Shown here piece after piece: positions 37,716 to 48,050 of a stretch of DNA of 64,000 nucleotides. The translations under genes and the position numbers were made by a program. The notes under the pieces are model-generated. The model did not search any database and was not told the origin of the DNA. It saw only the letters and a program-made list of their open reading frames with translations. Source of the DNA: Zygnema circumcarinatum (Eukaryota > Streptophyta > Zygnematophyceae > Zygnematales > Zygnemataceae); the NCBI GenBank assembly GCA_037447605.1, contig CM074805.1, forward strand, positions 2,120,583 to 2,184,582, given 5' to 3'. How positions within the stretch are numbered: the stretch's first letter is position 1; the number at the start of each line of letters is the position of its first letter.

Positions 37716-39371
37716 CTACCAGTCATGATCATGTCTGCCTTCACTATGATGCTCGTCCTCCTCATCATCTGTCGCATCTTCGTCCAGATTCTTAAGAACG
37801 CCGCTATGCTCAATTGATGATCCCAGTGAAATACTCAGTCTGGCCTTCTCCAAAACAGCCATGAGCTGCGCCTGCAGCCGTTGCCCACGACCCGCCATGC
37901 ATGGCATGAACAGCAGGCTGTGAGCATCTCATCACAAGGGAGACAAACGGAGATTCTCCCTCCCTCACAATGCCGCCATTTATAAAAAGCCGACTAATTG
38001 TTGGACATGCAGGAATCTGCCTCTGTCTCGCCCTCACAGATGTCTAACGGAGCTGCAGAAGTGGCAAAGGAAGACGGCCATAATGGTCTTGCTGTGTAAG
38101 TTAATTTTGACTTAAATAGGTTCTGCACAAGAGCGACGTCTGTCTCACTCAAGAAAGGCAAAATTTGAAGTCTTTCTGCCGCTCAGAAACCATCAAATCT
38201 ATTGGCATACGAGCCTATTATGGACTCTGCCTTCATTTTCTGTCAACGATCACCTCTTGAAACCTGTGACAAGGTCCACTTAGACCACCATGACATCTCC
38301 TTTGTTATGCATGCTTATGTTTTTCATCTCACCTACAACACCACAATGCAGGCCCTGAGGTGCATACCAATGAAAAAAACAAGACACTTGCTAATACATA
38401 CGTTTTTTAAGGTGTCAGGCTATGGCACCAAAATGGAGGGAGAAGCGCACCTTTTTTTTCATCCCCGTTGCGCCATCCACAGCCAGGAGCTTTAATTTGA
38501 TGCTGTGACGAACTCTCAGCAACTCGTTAAGTGCTTCCTGAGACCTCTGCACTAAGTAGAGAAGAGCACTGATTGCATCTTCCTGCGTCCGGGGAGTACC
38601 GCTCTCCACCGCCTTCACTAGAAGACCTACTGCCCTTTCCTCCACAATGGCCTCTCTCCCATCCTTTCCCCTTGCCAGCTTGCAGAGGACAGCGACCACT
38701 TTTTCCTCCAACTTCGGATCTCGCTCTTGAAGCAGGAAGGCCAGGACCGACACAGCACCCGCCTTCACCATCTCCCGCCGGCACACCGCATGCAGGGAGA
38801 GAGAAAACAGTGCTAAGGCAGCATCCTTCTTTCCTCGTGTAGTTCCGAACCGAAGCAGGTCTACAAGGGGCACGATAGCATTGGCTTCCAAAATGGCAAG
38901 CTTTCGATCTGGTGAGTCTGCAAGGCTACTTAATGCGGCCGCTGCATTCTCTTTGGACGCATGACTGCCTGTTCTAAGAACGTCGACAATGCTTTCAATT
39001 CCTCCAGGTACAGCAAAAATGTAGCCTCTAACGCAGGTGGTCAGTGAGGTATTGAAAAGAGTCGTCACTGCATGCTCAACCGTTTCTTTATCAGAAGACC
39101 CAAGAAGACGGACAAGATATTCCACTCCGTCAGCTGCAGCGAGACGAGCGCGGTTCAGTTCATCTTCCTTTCTTTTAGTCAAAGCACGAAGGGCGGCTGC
39201 TACTGCCCGCTGTTTGGCCACAGAGGACTCCCCTCTCCGGCCTGCCTCAAGGAGAGGCTCGAAGTCTTTTGTCGTTATTACAAGGTGGACAGCTTGCCTT
39301 ATCAGCTCGTCCTCTGGCTTCAGAGCAGCTTCAACCGAAAATGTGGGTTGGGATACAGCGCGCCCCCTCAT
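37716..39371 (-). CDS. ARM-repeat protein 1 (plant U-box type, U-box not seen)
   Basis: Main exon 38451-39371 and last exon 37716-37871 join in frame to 358 residues if the first in-frame ATG (39371) is used. The frame stays open upstream to 39479 without an ATG, so earlier exons are likely. Armadillo repeats run through the main exon: RAVAAALRALTKRKEDELNR, IVPLVDLLRFGTTRGKKDAA and LALFSLSLHAVCRREMVKAG are representative. The segment GRDAIVEERAVGLLVKAVE is typical of the ARM domain of plant PUB E3 ligases, but no U-box is encoded here. The last exon gives AQLMAVLEKARLSISLG and a very acidic, His-rich end (DEDATDDEEDEHHSEG). It is paralogous to the next ARM gene, with the last intron at the identical position after Lys-Lys-Lys. 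ARM domains bind protein partners. Confidence 0.85.
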
Positions 39372-40920
39372 GATAGGACCTCCTTCAACGTTTGCCAAAA
39401 TCACACCTGCTTTTGACTCCGATAGTATTTCCAGGAACGTCCTGCAGAGCCCCAGTAGAGCTCCCGAAAGTAAGCTCACAAGATGCTAGCCACTTTAGTT
39501 CATCAACTATGTCTCGTATGTTGTGCAATAAGGGGCAATCGAGCTAGCAATAGCACTGAAACTGGAAGTTGAACTTACAAAGTACCTTACCCAGGTACAA
39601 AACCATATAAACTGCAAGAACTGAGGGCTTCCGGCAGCTAAGTAGCGAAAGGAAAGGGAGGGGGTCAAAATGGAAAAGCTCAGAAAAAAAGGGAACGTTA
39701 CCGCCTCCACATGTGGCACTGTTCATCCAAGCAGCCCTTGCTATGATTGGAAAAAACGAAACGCCAGTCGCATACCGACATCTATTCATGGCATTCTTCG
39801 AATCATATATATATATGCCGGGAATATACACTAACAAATAGTTTATCCGGCACAAACTCGTCCATTAAACCCGTATATGGTTGTGCTTAAAAAATCTGCA
39901 CGTAAAACAGGACTGACTGACCCGATGCCATTGAGAAAGGCGAGCGCTCACCTTTTCCTCGATTAAGGAGTGGCAGAATGCTAAGATTAAACTCAGGAAA
40001 GTCTCCCATACGCTTCCCTAGAAAATCTTGAGACCTGTCCCGTATAGTCCACAAGCTCAGATGAGCACCCACTTCCTCCTCCTTTGCACAGAACGAGCCA
40101 CCCGGAGCTGCATTATCGGCACTATCCTCCCTTCCCTCTCTCTCTCCTCCCCTTCTTCCCCTCCCCTTTCCCTCTCCCTTCCCCTGCCTCTCCTCCCCCT
40201 CCTCCCCCCCTTCTCCCCCCCCAGGCCCAGCCCCACCTTGCTCCGCATGGCTGCCTGCCTAGCTGGCTCCCTCCCTCCCTGGCTCCCCCGCGGGAAGAAA
40301 ACGGGCGACCGCGGCCTCGATCCCCTCCCTGCTGGGCCGGCTGTCCGTACACACCGTACGGTACGGCTCGGGGGGCTCGGGGTCGGTCGGGTCCCTTGCG
40401 GGCCTCGGGGCGGGCCGCCCGCGTGGGATCGCGTCCGTACGATACGGACAGCGCGGCCCGCCGCGGGGCGGGACATGAATGCGGCAGCGGCCTCGGCCCG
40501 TCCGTACGGCTGCTCGCCGCCGCGCGCTGCATGCGGGCGGGCGGGCGGGCATGTGCGCGCCACAAAGGGCGGTGCTTGGGGATGGCGGAGGGAGGGACAT
40601 GGCATGGCATGGCATGGCATGGCGGGATCAGGCAAGGCAGCATGCATGCATTATGCATGCATGCGTGGCTGTAGGGGTGCATGTGGAGGCTGTTGTTGTG
40701 GAGGCTTTGGTGGACGGCTGTGGACTCGAGCGTGGTGGTGGAAAAATTCGGGACCAAGCCACTCCAAAATACTAGTGTTAGTCTTCGAATAAAGATCATA
40801 ACCACTGACTAATACGAAAGGAAAAGACGTAGATTTCGATTTTTTTTTGTTAGAAAACTTGATAGCATTCATTAGTACGTGTGTAAAATTGAAATACACA
40901 TGAAAAGATTAATCGTGGTT

Positions 40921-40980
40921 TCCCATGATGATTTTTTCCATGTACATTTGATGGCCTCGCCATCGTGAGATCAATGCCCC
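40921..40980. repeat. repeat R1, copy 1
   Basis: Contains TTTGATGGCCTCGCCATCG and GTGAGATCAA preceded by TCCATGTACA. It matches 47390-47445 closely, including the CGTGGTTTCCC-like lead-in. Boundaries are not defined. Confidence 0.7.
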
Positions 40981-41129
40981 TTCCAGTCCAGTAGTAAAGC
41001 TTGGTAGGTTCTATAGCATTTAGAAACCGGAAACCACCCTCACCGGCACACAGTTTCCAAGTTCCAATCGGGACCTGAAAATAAATGGCTGCCATATGGC
41101 ATCGCCCAAAGCCAAAGTTCATGATGACA

Positions 41130-41501
41130 ATAGCTCCGTATTATACACTTTTAGGTTCGATACAATGTATAATACAGTATTAATACTGTATTATACACTG
41201 TATAATACCTTAACGCAACTGTTAACAGCCGTACAATCGGAACATAGATATGTACGGAAATTATGTACGGAAGGGGTGTACCAGCATGTACGGACCAAGT
41301 CACACGTGTTGAGTGTTTGGCACGTGACGTGACTTGGCAAGTGCTGGAACTTCAATATTATAATCAATCTTTGTTCAACTAAGCACGAAAATAAAATAAA
41401 TACGTTAAATACATTTAAAATACACTGTATTTTTAAATGTTGTATAATACGCATGTATTATACAGTGTATTAATACACGCGTTTGATACATACGGAGCTA
41501 T
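41130..41501. mobile_element. MULE-like MITE with 9-bp direct repeat
   Basis: Ends are inverted copies of ATAGCTCCGTA (41130-41140 and 41491-41501), continuing imperfectly as TATTATACACTGTATAATAC-like palindromes. ATGATGACA precedes it (41121-41129) and recurs at 41503-41511, one base off the right end. A 9-bp target duplication is characteristic of Mutator-like elements. No transposase frame. Confidence 0.75.
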
Positions 41502-41654
41502 AATGATGACACATGGTTCTTTGACCCCGCTCCGAGCTGGTAGGGTCGCCGAAAGACCAAGCCTTCCCATTTATGTGATTCTAAGTTTGAACGGGTTGGC
41601 ACCTTTTCAAACGTACATGGGGAGAAACCTCTCCTGTACTATTCGGAGTACGCT

Positions 41655-41699
41655 CCCCCCCCCCCCCCCCCCCCNNNNNNNNNNCCCCCCCCCCCCCCC
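41655..41699. other. assembly gap inside a poly-C run
   Basis: Twenty Cs, ten Ns (41675-41684), then about 15 Cs. Intergenic, between the ARM genes. Confidence 0.95.
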
Positions 41700-42341
41700 G
41701 ATTAACTTCAATTACTTCTGTAGTTTACTGCAATCGTCCAAAACTGTAATCTCCAACTCCCTGCCTGAGGCAACGCAAAAATCACGCCGCGTACCTCTTT
41801 GGATAAGATCAGCCTACAAACGTATGACAATGTAAGATATACCACGCAGACACACGAAGTGCAAACATTGCCCAACACAACTCTACGGTTACTTTTATTG
41901 GCCTTAGTACAAAACCTGAAAATGAAGCAGAATTGTGTTTTCAATTCAACACAAGCCAAACATTGTCCCCAGTGCAGCGAGAAAAAGGAACTATGGCACA
42001 CAACACTTCCTCTTCATCCCAAGCAGCGTGCAGTTGCACGCCCTCCTGCTGTGGGGGAGAATGAGTGTGTTAAGGAATAAGCCAACCCTACACGGTATGA
42101 CGCCACATAACTATACAAGATAGCCTCCCTGTAAGATACATCACCACCGTGCTTCATCTTACAATACCCTCTATGGTATATGTTCTTTTAAAAAGCCCTT
42201 CGCGTCTGAACCCTAGACAAATTATGATAATTCTAAAAAAGGCACGTGCCCACCTTAGCCCACATGGCACCACCACAAGTACTTCCAGATTTCCACAGTG
42301 AAAATGTCGCCATCCTGCGACACTCCCGCTCATGACTGAAC

Positions 42342-44683
42342 TTAGTCGTCATTGTCGTCCTGACTTCTGCAAGAATCAGCAAAAGTGCTGCTGGACATGT
42401 CCAAGGGAACTCCAGTTGAAAGAGTGTTCCTGACCAACTTAAGAAAATTGATGAGCTCCTGCGCCTGCAGTCATTGCAGCAGATCGACGGGGGATTAGAC
42501 AGCAGGTGATGCACGTCCAATTTTGCTCGCAAAGAGGAACTCTTAAAAAAGCATGAAGAAAACTGGAAGGAACTGCGGCACCAGGGTAAGCTCATTCGAT
42601 GGTCAGCCCCTTCCCCAACCTGCTATCCTCGCGACACTAACATCTCCAAAACCATTGCCTCACGCAAACTCATTCTCCTTTCTAGACTCCAAGCCATCTC
42701 CAAATGATAAAACAACTGCCCATGGCTCAAGGCCTATTGAATCACAAGGTGACATTGTCTTCGCCACCCCAATTCAGGAGAGTGATCACCAACCTTTTTT
42801 TTTGATCGAGGCGTGCCCTTGATAGCCAGGGAGCTAAGAGTAATGTCAGGAGGGTCTATCAAAAGCTCATTCAATGCATCTTGAGACTTCTGCGCCAAAG
42901 TCAGGAGGGCACTGACTGCATCCTCTTTCGTCCGGGGAGAGCCACTCTCGGCTGACTCCACCAGCAGACTAATTGCCTTCTCTTCCACAATCGCGTCTCT
43001 TCCCTCCTTTGCTTTCGTCAGGTTGGATAGTACAGCCACCACTTTTTCCTCAACTCCCGCCTCAGGGTTCTGTAGCAGTAAGACAAGGGTCTGCACGACG
43101 CCCTCCTTCACCATCTCCCGGCGACAAGGACCATGCAAGGAGAGGGAGAACAAAGCTAATGCTGCATCTTTCTTTCCTCGTAAAGTCCCAGTCTTTAGCA
43201 ACTGGATGAGAGGCTCAATTGCATCCGCCTGTACAATAGCAAGTTTGCGCTCTGGCGTATCTGCCAGGGCGAAGAGCGTTGCTGCACTATTTGCCTTGGC
43301 TACAGGACTTCCAGTTCTCAATACATTTGTGATGCTGCGAGTCCCCCCTGGTAGCACAAACACGTACCCTCTAACGCACTCAGTCAGCGAGAGGTTGAGG
43401 AGAGCAGTCACCGCATGTTCTATGGTTTCTTGGTCAGACGACCCCAGACAATTCACGAGGAACCCCACGCCATCAGCTGCCGCAAGACGTGCTCGGTTCA
43501 GTTTATCTTCATCCCTCTTTGTCAAAGCACGAAGTGCTGCTGCCACCGCTCTTCTTCGTTCTACAGAGCCCTGCTCGTCCTCGCTTGCCTCCAGAAGAGG
43601 CTTGAAATCCCCTTTTTCTAAGACTACGTCGATAGCATGCTTCAGTACTGGATCGTCAGGCTTCAGAGCGTCCACGACCGAAAACACAGCCTTGGAAATG
43701 TCAGAGTTCGCATTGATAGACGAGCGCCCTTTCATACTCAGAGCCCACGGCAAGGTCGGCCGCGCTGCTTCTTGATTGCTTGTGGATGCACTGCGGGGCA
43801 GTGGAGGTTTGTTCAAATAGAATTCTGGGGATTCAGCAGGAGTACTCAGCAAACTTTGAGGAATAGAACCTGTGTCAACAGCGTTATCAGGAACATACTT
43901 TGGCGTCCCTCTGTTTCCCTCGTGTAACCCCGGAAGGGGGATCTGCAAGGGTGCAGGGCGAGGCCGGCCCACAAGGGATCCCGCAGCAGAAATTGGGACA
44001 CCTTCATTACTGCCCACAGGGCTTTTACGGTCGGATTGGTCTTGGAATGCCAGGAGAGCGTTCTGTGGAGGGTAAACAGACTCTGAAATTTCCTCCACCT
44101 CTACTCTCACCTGTTGTGGGGCAAGTGATCCTGAGCCACTCGGACAGCTCCTATTTAGGTCCTCACCATCTCCTTGGCTGGGCTCCATCGAAGTACCTGC
44201 CTCAGCTTGGTGACTGCTCAAAACTTGCTCTGCGACTCTTTCCCCATTTCCAACAACATTTTGCCGGCCGACTGTGGTCCTCGCTTTGCTAGCTCTTTCT
44301 ATTCGCTCTCCGCCACTTGAAGACCGCTCTCCCATGTCCAAAGAAACCTGTTCAACGACATCTGGCACTGTTTTCCTAGTTCCTACCATCTCCTGCCCTG
44401 AATTCGCAGTTTCTTCCTGAACTTTACCTTTGCCCAACTGCTTAAACATCGACACCAGACTCGACTTCCTGCCCACTGATTTGGCGCCTGTATAGCCCCA
44501 GGTACCATTTTTCCTGGCTCCAGTTGCCTGCTTCGTGCTGCAGGTCGGGATTGGCAGCTCATATGAACCGCTTCGTGAGCTCAGTGAGTAATTATTGTCA
44601 GGTATCAATCCGAACAGCACTTCAACATGTCGATTATCAACAGCAAGCTCCTTGTCGACTCCGTTTTCCACGTGCATACCCAT
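42342..44683 (-). CDS. ARM-repeat protein 2 (plant U-box type, U-box not seen)
   Basis: Main exon 42794-44683 and last exon 42342-42464 join in frame to 670 residues. The N-terminal ~310 residues (from MGMHVENGVDKELAVDNRHV) are Ser/Gly/Glu-rich and apparently disordered, with a short basic patch KSVGRKSSLVSMFKQLGKGK. Armadillo repeats occupy about 315-630: RRAVAAALRALTKRDEDKLN, ITNVLRTGSPVAKANSAATL, IEPLIQLLKTGTLRGKKDAA and VEEKVVAVLSNLTKAKEGRD. The last exon encodes AQELINFLKLVRNTLSTGV and an acidic end, DDNDD. The ARM array is closely similar to ARM gene 1, about 3 kb away on the same strand, so this is a local duplication. The long N-terminal region is missing or unrecognised in gene 1. 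The closest families are the ARM domains of plant PUB ubiquitin ligases. Confidence 0.88.
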
Positions 44684-47354
44684 TGTTACAAAGAACCCTG
44701 CTTGCTATAAGCTTGAACGCACTCTCAAGCTGCAAACATAGCAATGTGGAGCTGCTGGCTTCACTTCAGTTCTGTTGCTCGACCAAGTAAGGAATGCCAA
44801 CTGAAGTGAAGCTATTACCTGAACAGAAACGAACGCACATGTCCACATAAGCATATTGCAAAGAACTTGTCTTTTACAAAAAAATGCAAACATTGCGCTG
44901 CGATAAACTCATGCTCATCAGAGGGCTTTCCACGCTTCAGGGCACCGATAGCGAATGCAGCTGTTAATCCACAGGAAGTCAAACATACATCGAGTAATTA
45001 ATGCGTCGGAATAACTTGCACCGGAGGCAGAACAGATAAAGTACATGCCATGCCTGCTGTCTGGCATGAAGACAGCATTCATGAATGGTCACGCTGTATG
45101 CACTGTACTTGCTCACTAACATCACCCGCAGCGCTACAACCATAAAATTGGAAGTCATCATTTCACCTCCCAGAAACAAGGGCAAAAACAACATAAAGTA
45201 TGCTAAACGACTCCTTGAAGTGGACGGAGGGTGAAATCGTCTTCTTAACGTCAATTCAACAGCCCAGGCTTTCAGAAGCAGGAAGGACGCTCCATTCACG
45301 TCGTGACTCATCCTCACATTGCCAGGGCAGATATGAAAATCCCCTCAAGATAATGACTGTCACAAGTGCAGTCAAAGAGCCGGATCAGAAAGACCACTGG
45401 GCCCTGGAACGCTGGGCAACTTAACGCAACAGATTCCCTTTGAATGCCTGCAATCGCCTCTCCCTGCAACCAGTGAGTGCACAGCGTGCACTCCATTCTT
45501 CGGCAATCCAAGCCAAACAAACTAATGCATGGCGATAGTCCAACTGCTGCCGTGCAGCGCCTGAAACCTCCGATGCCAGGTATGAAAAAAAAAATAATAA
45601 AACACAACAAAACCGCGAACTACAACAAAAGTGCGGGAAGTGAGCGTGGCAAACAGCAGTAACTAAATCGCCTCCACGAAAGCAGAACTTTACTCTGAAA
45701 GTGAATGCCCGCATCAGCTCGTTGCTCGCACACTTTGTTTGAACCCTCCTTACATACGTGCCCAAACAATCAGCCATTTCATGCTAGAGGATAAATCCTC
45801 TCTATACAAACACAACACTTGTCGCGAAGACTGGCTTGCGGCCATTGTTGATGCGAACAACGACATTCGCGAGACACGAATACCAGCAGCACCGCCATGC
45901 GACAGACCGTCTCATCCGGCAGCCCTGACCAAGACAGAACAGACCAGCACGAAGGCAAACCCTCCCTTCCGCCTCCGCCAACAGCCATTGCAGAACTTCC
46001 ATAACTGCTGATTCCCAGCACATGCGAGCAGGCCATGATTCTATGCCTTCTCCTTACATGCTCGCTGCCAGCGCTCCCGCACACCTCCTCTTTCCGCGTC
46101 TCTTGCGTCTGCCGTCCGAGAGAGAGCAAGCAGGTCGCCAAGCTCCTACGCTGCAGCTTGCAGATCTCAGCGCAGGGTAGGCACATCCCAGACTTCCAGG
46201 ACAGGGTACCTCCGCCTGCCCGCGGTGGACCCTAGGTCCACGTGGAACCACAAAGTGGATCCCTCTTCCTCGTGGAAGAAATCCACTTGCGCAGGTGAGC
46301 CGCGCCTACGGCATTTCAACCGCGGCCCGCCCGCCCGCCTGGCGGCCGCTGCGCCGCTCCCCGCCGGGCCGGGCCGGGCCGCGGATCATCCATCCATCCA
46401 TCCGTCGGCCAATAGCGGGCGAGAGCCGCGGCGCCAAAACAGAGGCAGGCGTTGACTCCGCCCCGCCCCGCCCCGCGCCACTTGTCCCCGCGCCGCGCCG
46501 CGCCAGCAGGCGAATCCACCGGTTTCAACTGCGCCACGTAGGCAGGAGAGCAAAGCGGAGATCCAGGGACGGTACGAAATCGGAAAGCAGCTCGGCGCCG
46601 GCGCAGAGCGGCAGCCAATGGGAGCGGCGGGAGGGGTCGCGTGGCGGGCCGCCAGTGGCGCAGGTGGGCGCTGGCAGCCGGCCGCCAGCCGGGCGCAGGG
46701 GCGCCGTATGGCACGATCTTGTCGCGATGGGTGCAAATCTTTCGTACCACGGCCTTATGAAAGGGGCCGTACGAACATCGAACCACAGCCCAGAGGTCGC
46801 CAGCCGCGTCGACAGGCCGCAAGGCCGTACAGTGGAACCAGCCACCTCTAGGTTACAGTACTGTACTCAATGAGTCACAACAGGCGAGGCGCCAAGATCA
46901 ACCCTCCCTTGCACCTTTCCTATTTCGGGACGCCGGCCGGCCGGCCTGCCTGTCTGCTGGCTGGCAGTGGCCGGTCCGTACCGTACGGTGCGCTCGGAAG
47001 GAAGAGAGGCTGCGCGCGGGGCAACTTGAGCGCGCCTCGCTGCGGCTTGGGATCGGCTCAATCTGAGCCGTCCGATGCCCCCGGGCGGGTCAAGGGCCGT
47101 CGCAACATGGCCCACGGCCGTCGATTCGCGCTTTCAGGCGCCTCTTAAAATCTGTACGGACTGCGTAATGTTGCCGTCGTCCAAGCGTTGAACAGGGTCG
47201 GTGCGGAGCGAGGTCCAAATGAATGGCGGTCACGTCACGCGGTGGCCGCCACTGGGGCTCGAGATTTCACGTCTGAATGCTTTTACTTCGTAGATTTCCG
47301 TTTGTAGGAAAATATGAGAACCGTTTCCATTTACCGTATAGGCTTTTTCTTTTT
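44684..47354. other. intergenic, upstream of ARM gene 2
   Basis: 44684-46200 is moderate in composition with no supported gene; a 5' untranslated intron is possible. 46200-47250 is strongly GC-rich, with CACGTGG near 46238, ATCC repeats at 46386-46402 and many CCGTAC/GTACGG motifs. The long open frames there run on both strands and in several registers, which indicates composition and not genes. Confidence 0.6.
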
Positions 47355-47445
47355 GTCCTTAAGTCCATTGTGACCTTTTCCTTTGGTTCCCCGTGTTGAT
47401 CTTATCCATGTGCATTTGATGGCCTCGCCATCGTGAGATGAACGC
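47355..47445. repeat. repeat R1, copy 2 (uninterrupted)
   Basis: Contains TTGTGACC and CCCCGTGTTGAT, then CCATGTGCATTTGATGGCC and TCGCCATCGTGAGAT. It serves as the empty-site reference for the interrupted copy at 47744-48050. Confidence 0.7.
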
Positions 47446-47498
47446 AAGTTCTCGTCGCTTTTACTTCTCGACCATTCTAGCTTTTTCCTGTTGCGGTA

Positions 47499-47738
47499 GG
47501 GGGTGTCCGACTTAACACCAAAACGAGTACGGTACGGTTCTCCGGTGACGTCGCGATACGCTTGAAGAGGACTGCTTCAATAACTTTTTTTGTCGTAAAA
47601 TTTTGTTAAGTCTGACACCTCTTCGAATGTTACGAACAAGGAAGTTTCGGAAGTACTCCGCCGCAGCAAGATCGCGATGTCGCCGGAGTACTCGTTCTGG
47701 TCTCAAACTTGCAAATAACATTTAAGTCTGACGCTCCC
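47499..47738. mobile_element. MITE family 'M', two fused copies
   Basis: Outer ends GGGGGTGTCCGACTTAA and its complement are flanked by TA (47497-47498 and 47739-47740). An internal end-like TTAAGTCTGACACCTC near 47600-47615 splits it into a reversed copy and a second copy lacking its left end. Both carry the family core ACTCCGCCGCAGCA...GATCGCGAT or its complement. Confidence 0.75.
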
Positions 47739-47806
47739 TATTGTCTTTGGGTCCTTTGTGACCAGTTCCTCGTGGTCCCCCGTGTTGATTTTGTTCATGT
47801 ACATTA

Positions 47807-47963
47807 GGGGGTGTCAGACTTAACAAAATCTTACGAAAAGCGTTACGAAAAAAAAGGTTACGAAAGTACTCCGCCGCAGCAGGATCGCGATTATACTGGA
47901 GTACTCGTTCTGATGTCAAACTTACGAACACGCGTACTAAAATTTTTTAAGTCTGACACCCCC
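47807..47963. mobile_element. MITE family 'M', full-length copy
   Basis: 157 bp with perfect GGGGGTGTCAGACTTAA inverted ends and TA on both sides. Internal AGTACTCC and GGAGTACT form a second stem. No coding capacity. Confidence 0.85.
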
Positions 47964-47968
47964 TATTA

Positions 47969-48030
47969 GGGGGTGTCAGACTTAAAAAATTTAACGCTTT
48001 TCGTAAGATTTTGTTAAGTCTGACACCCCC
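47969..48030. mobile_element. MITE family 'M', deletion derivative, inverted
   Basis: 62 bp with the same perfect ends and TA flanks, three bases from the previous copy. It consists only of the two termini of the longer copy, joined and reversed, making a near-perfect hairpin. Confidence 0.85.
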
Positions 48031-48050
48031 TATTTGATGGCATCGTTATG

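Larger units (their letters stand above)
39480..42341. other. intergenic between ARM genes, repeat-rich
   Basis: The first ~600 bp may hold 5' exons of ARM gene 1; a GTGAGC donor follows an open stretch near 39950, but no joined frame could be proven. 40125-40225 is a pyrimidine (CCCCTCTCC) tract and 40300-40570 a very GC-rich block with CCGTACGG motifs. 40597-40660 has GGCAT and TGCATGCA runs. Then follow an R1 repeat copy (40921-40980), a MULE-like MITE (41130-41501) and a poly-C gap. Confidence 0.6.
47744..48050. repeat. repeat R1, copy 3, split by two M elements
   Basis: The left part ends in TTCATGTACA near 47803 and the right part resumes at TTTGATGGCATCG from 48033. These halves are contiguous in the other two R1 copies, so the M elements inserted here. 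Confidence 0.75.

Noticed and set aside
37973-37992. TATA-like box (minus strand) about 75 bp before an ATG that opens a 63-codon frame at 37716-37907
   Set aside because: The frame is the last exon of ARM gene 1: it has a good acceptor at 37871/37872, the right phase, and begins Ala-Gln like the last exon of its paralogue. The TATA-like string lies in the intron.
40028-40805. several 110-250-codon frames on both strands
   Set aside because: They overlap in many registers across a GC-rich, low-complexity block, so they reflect composition.
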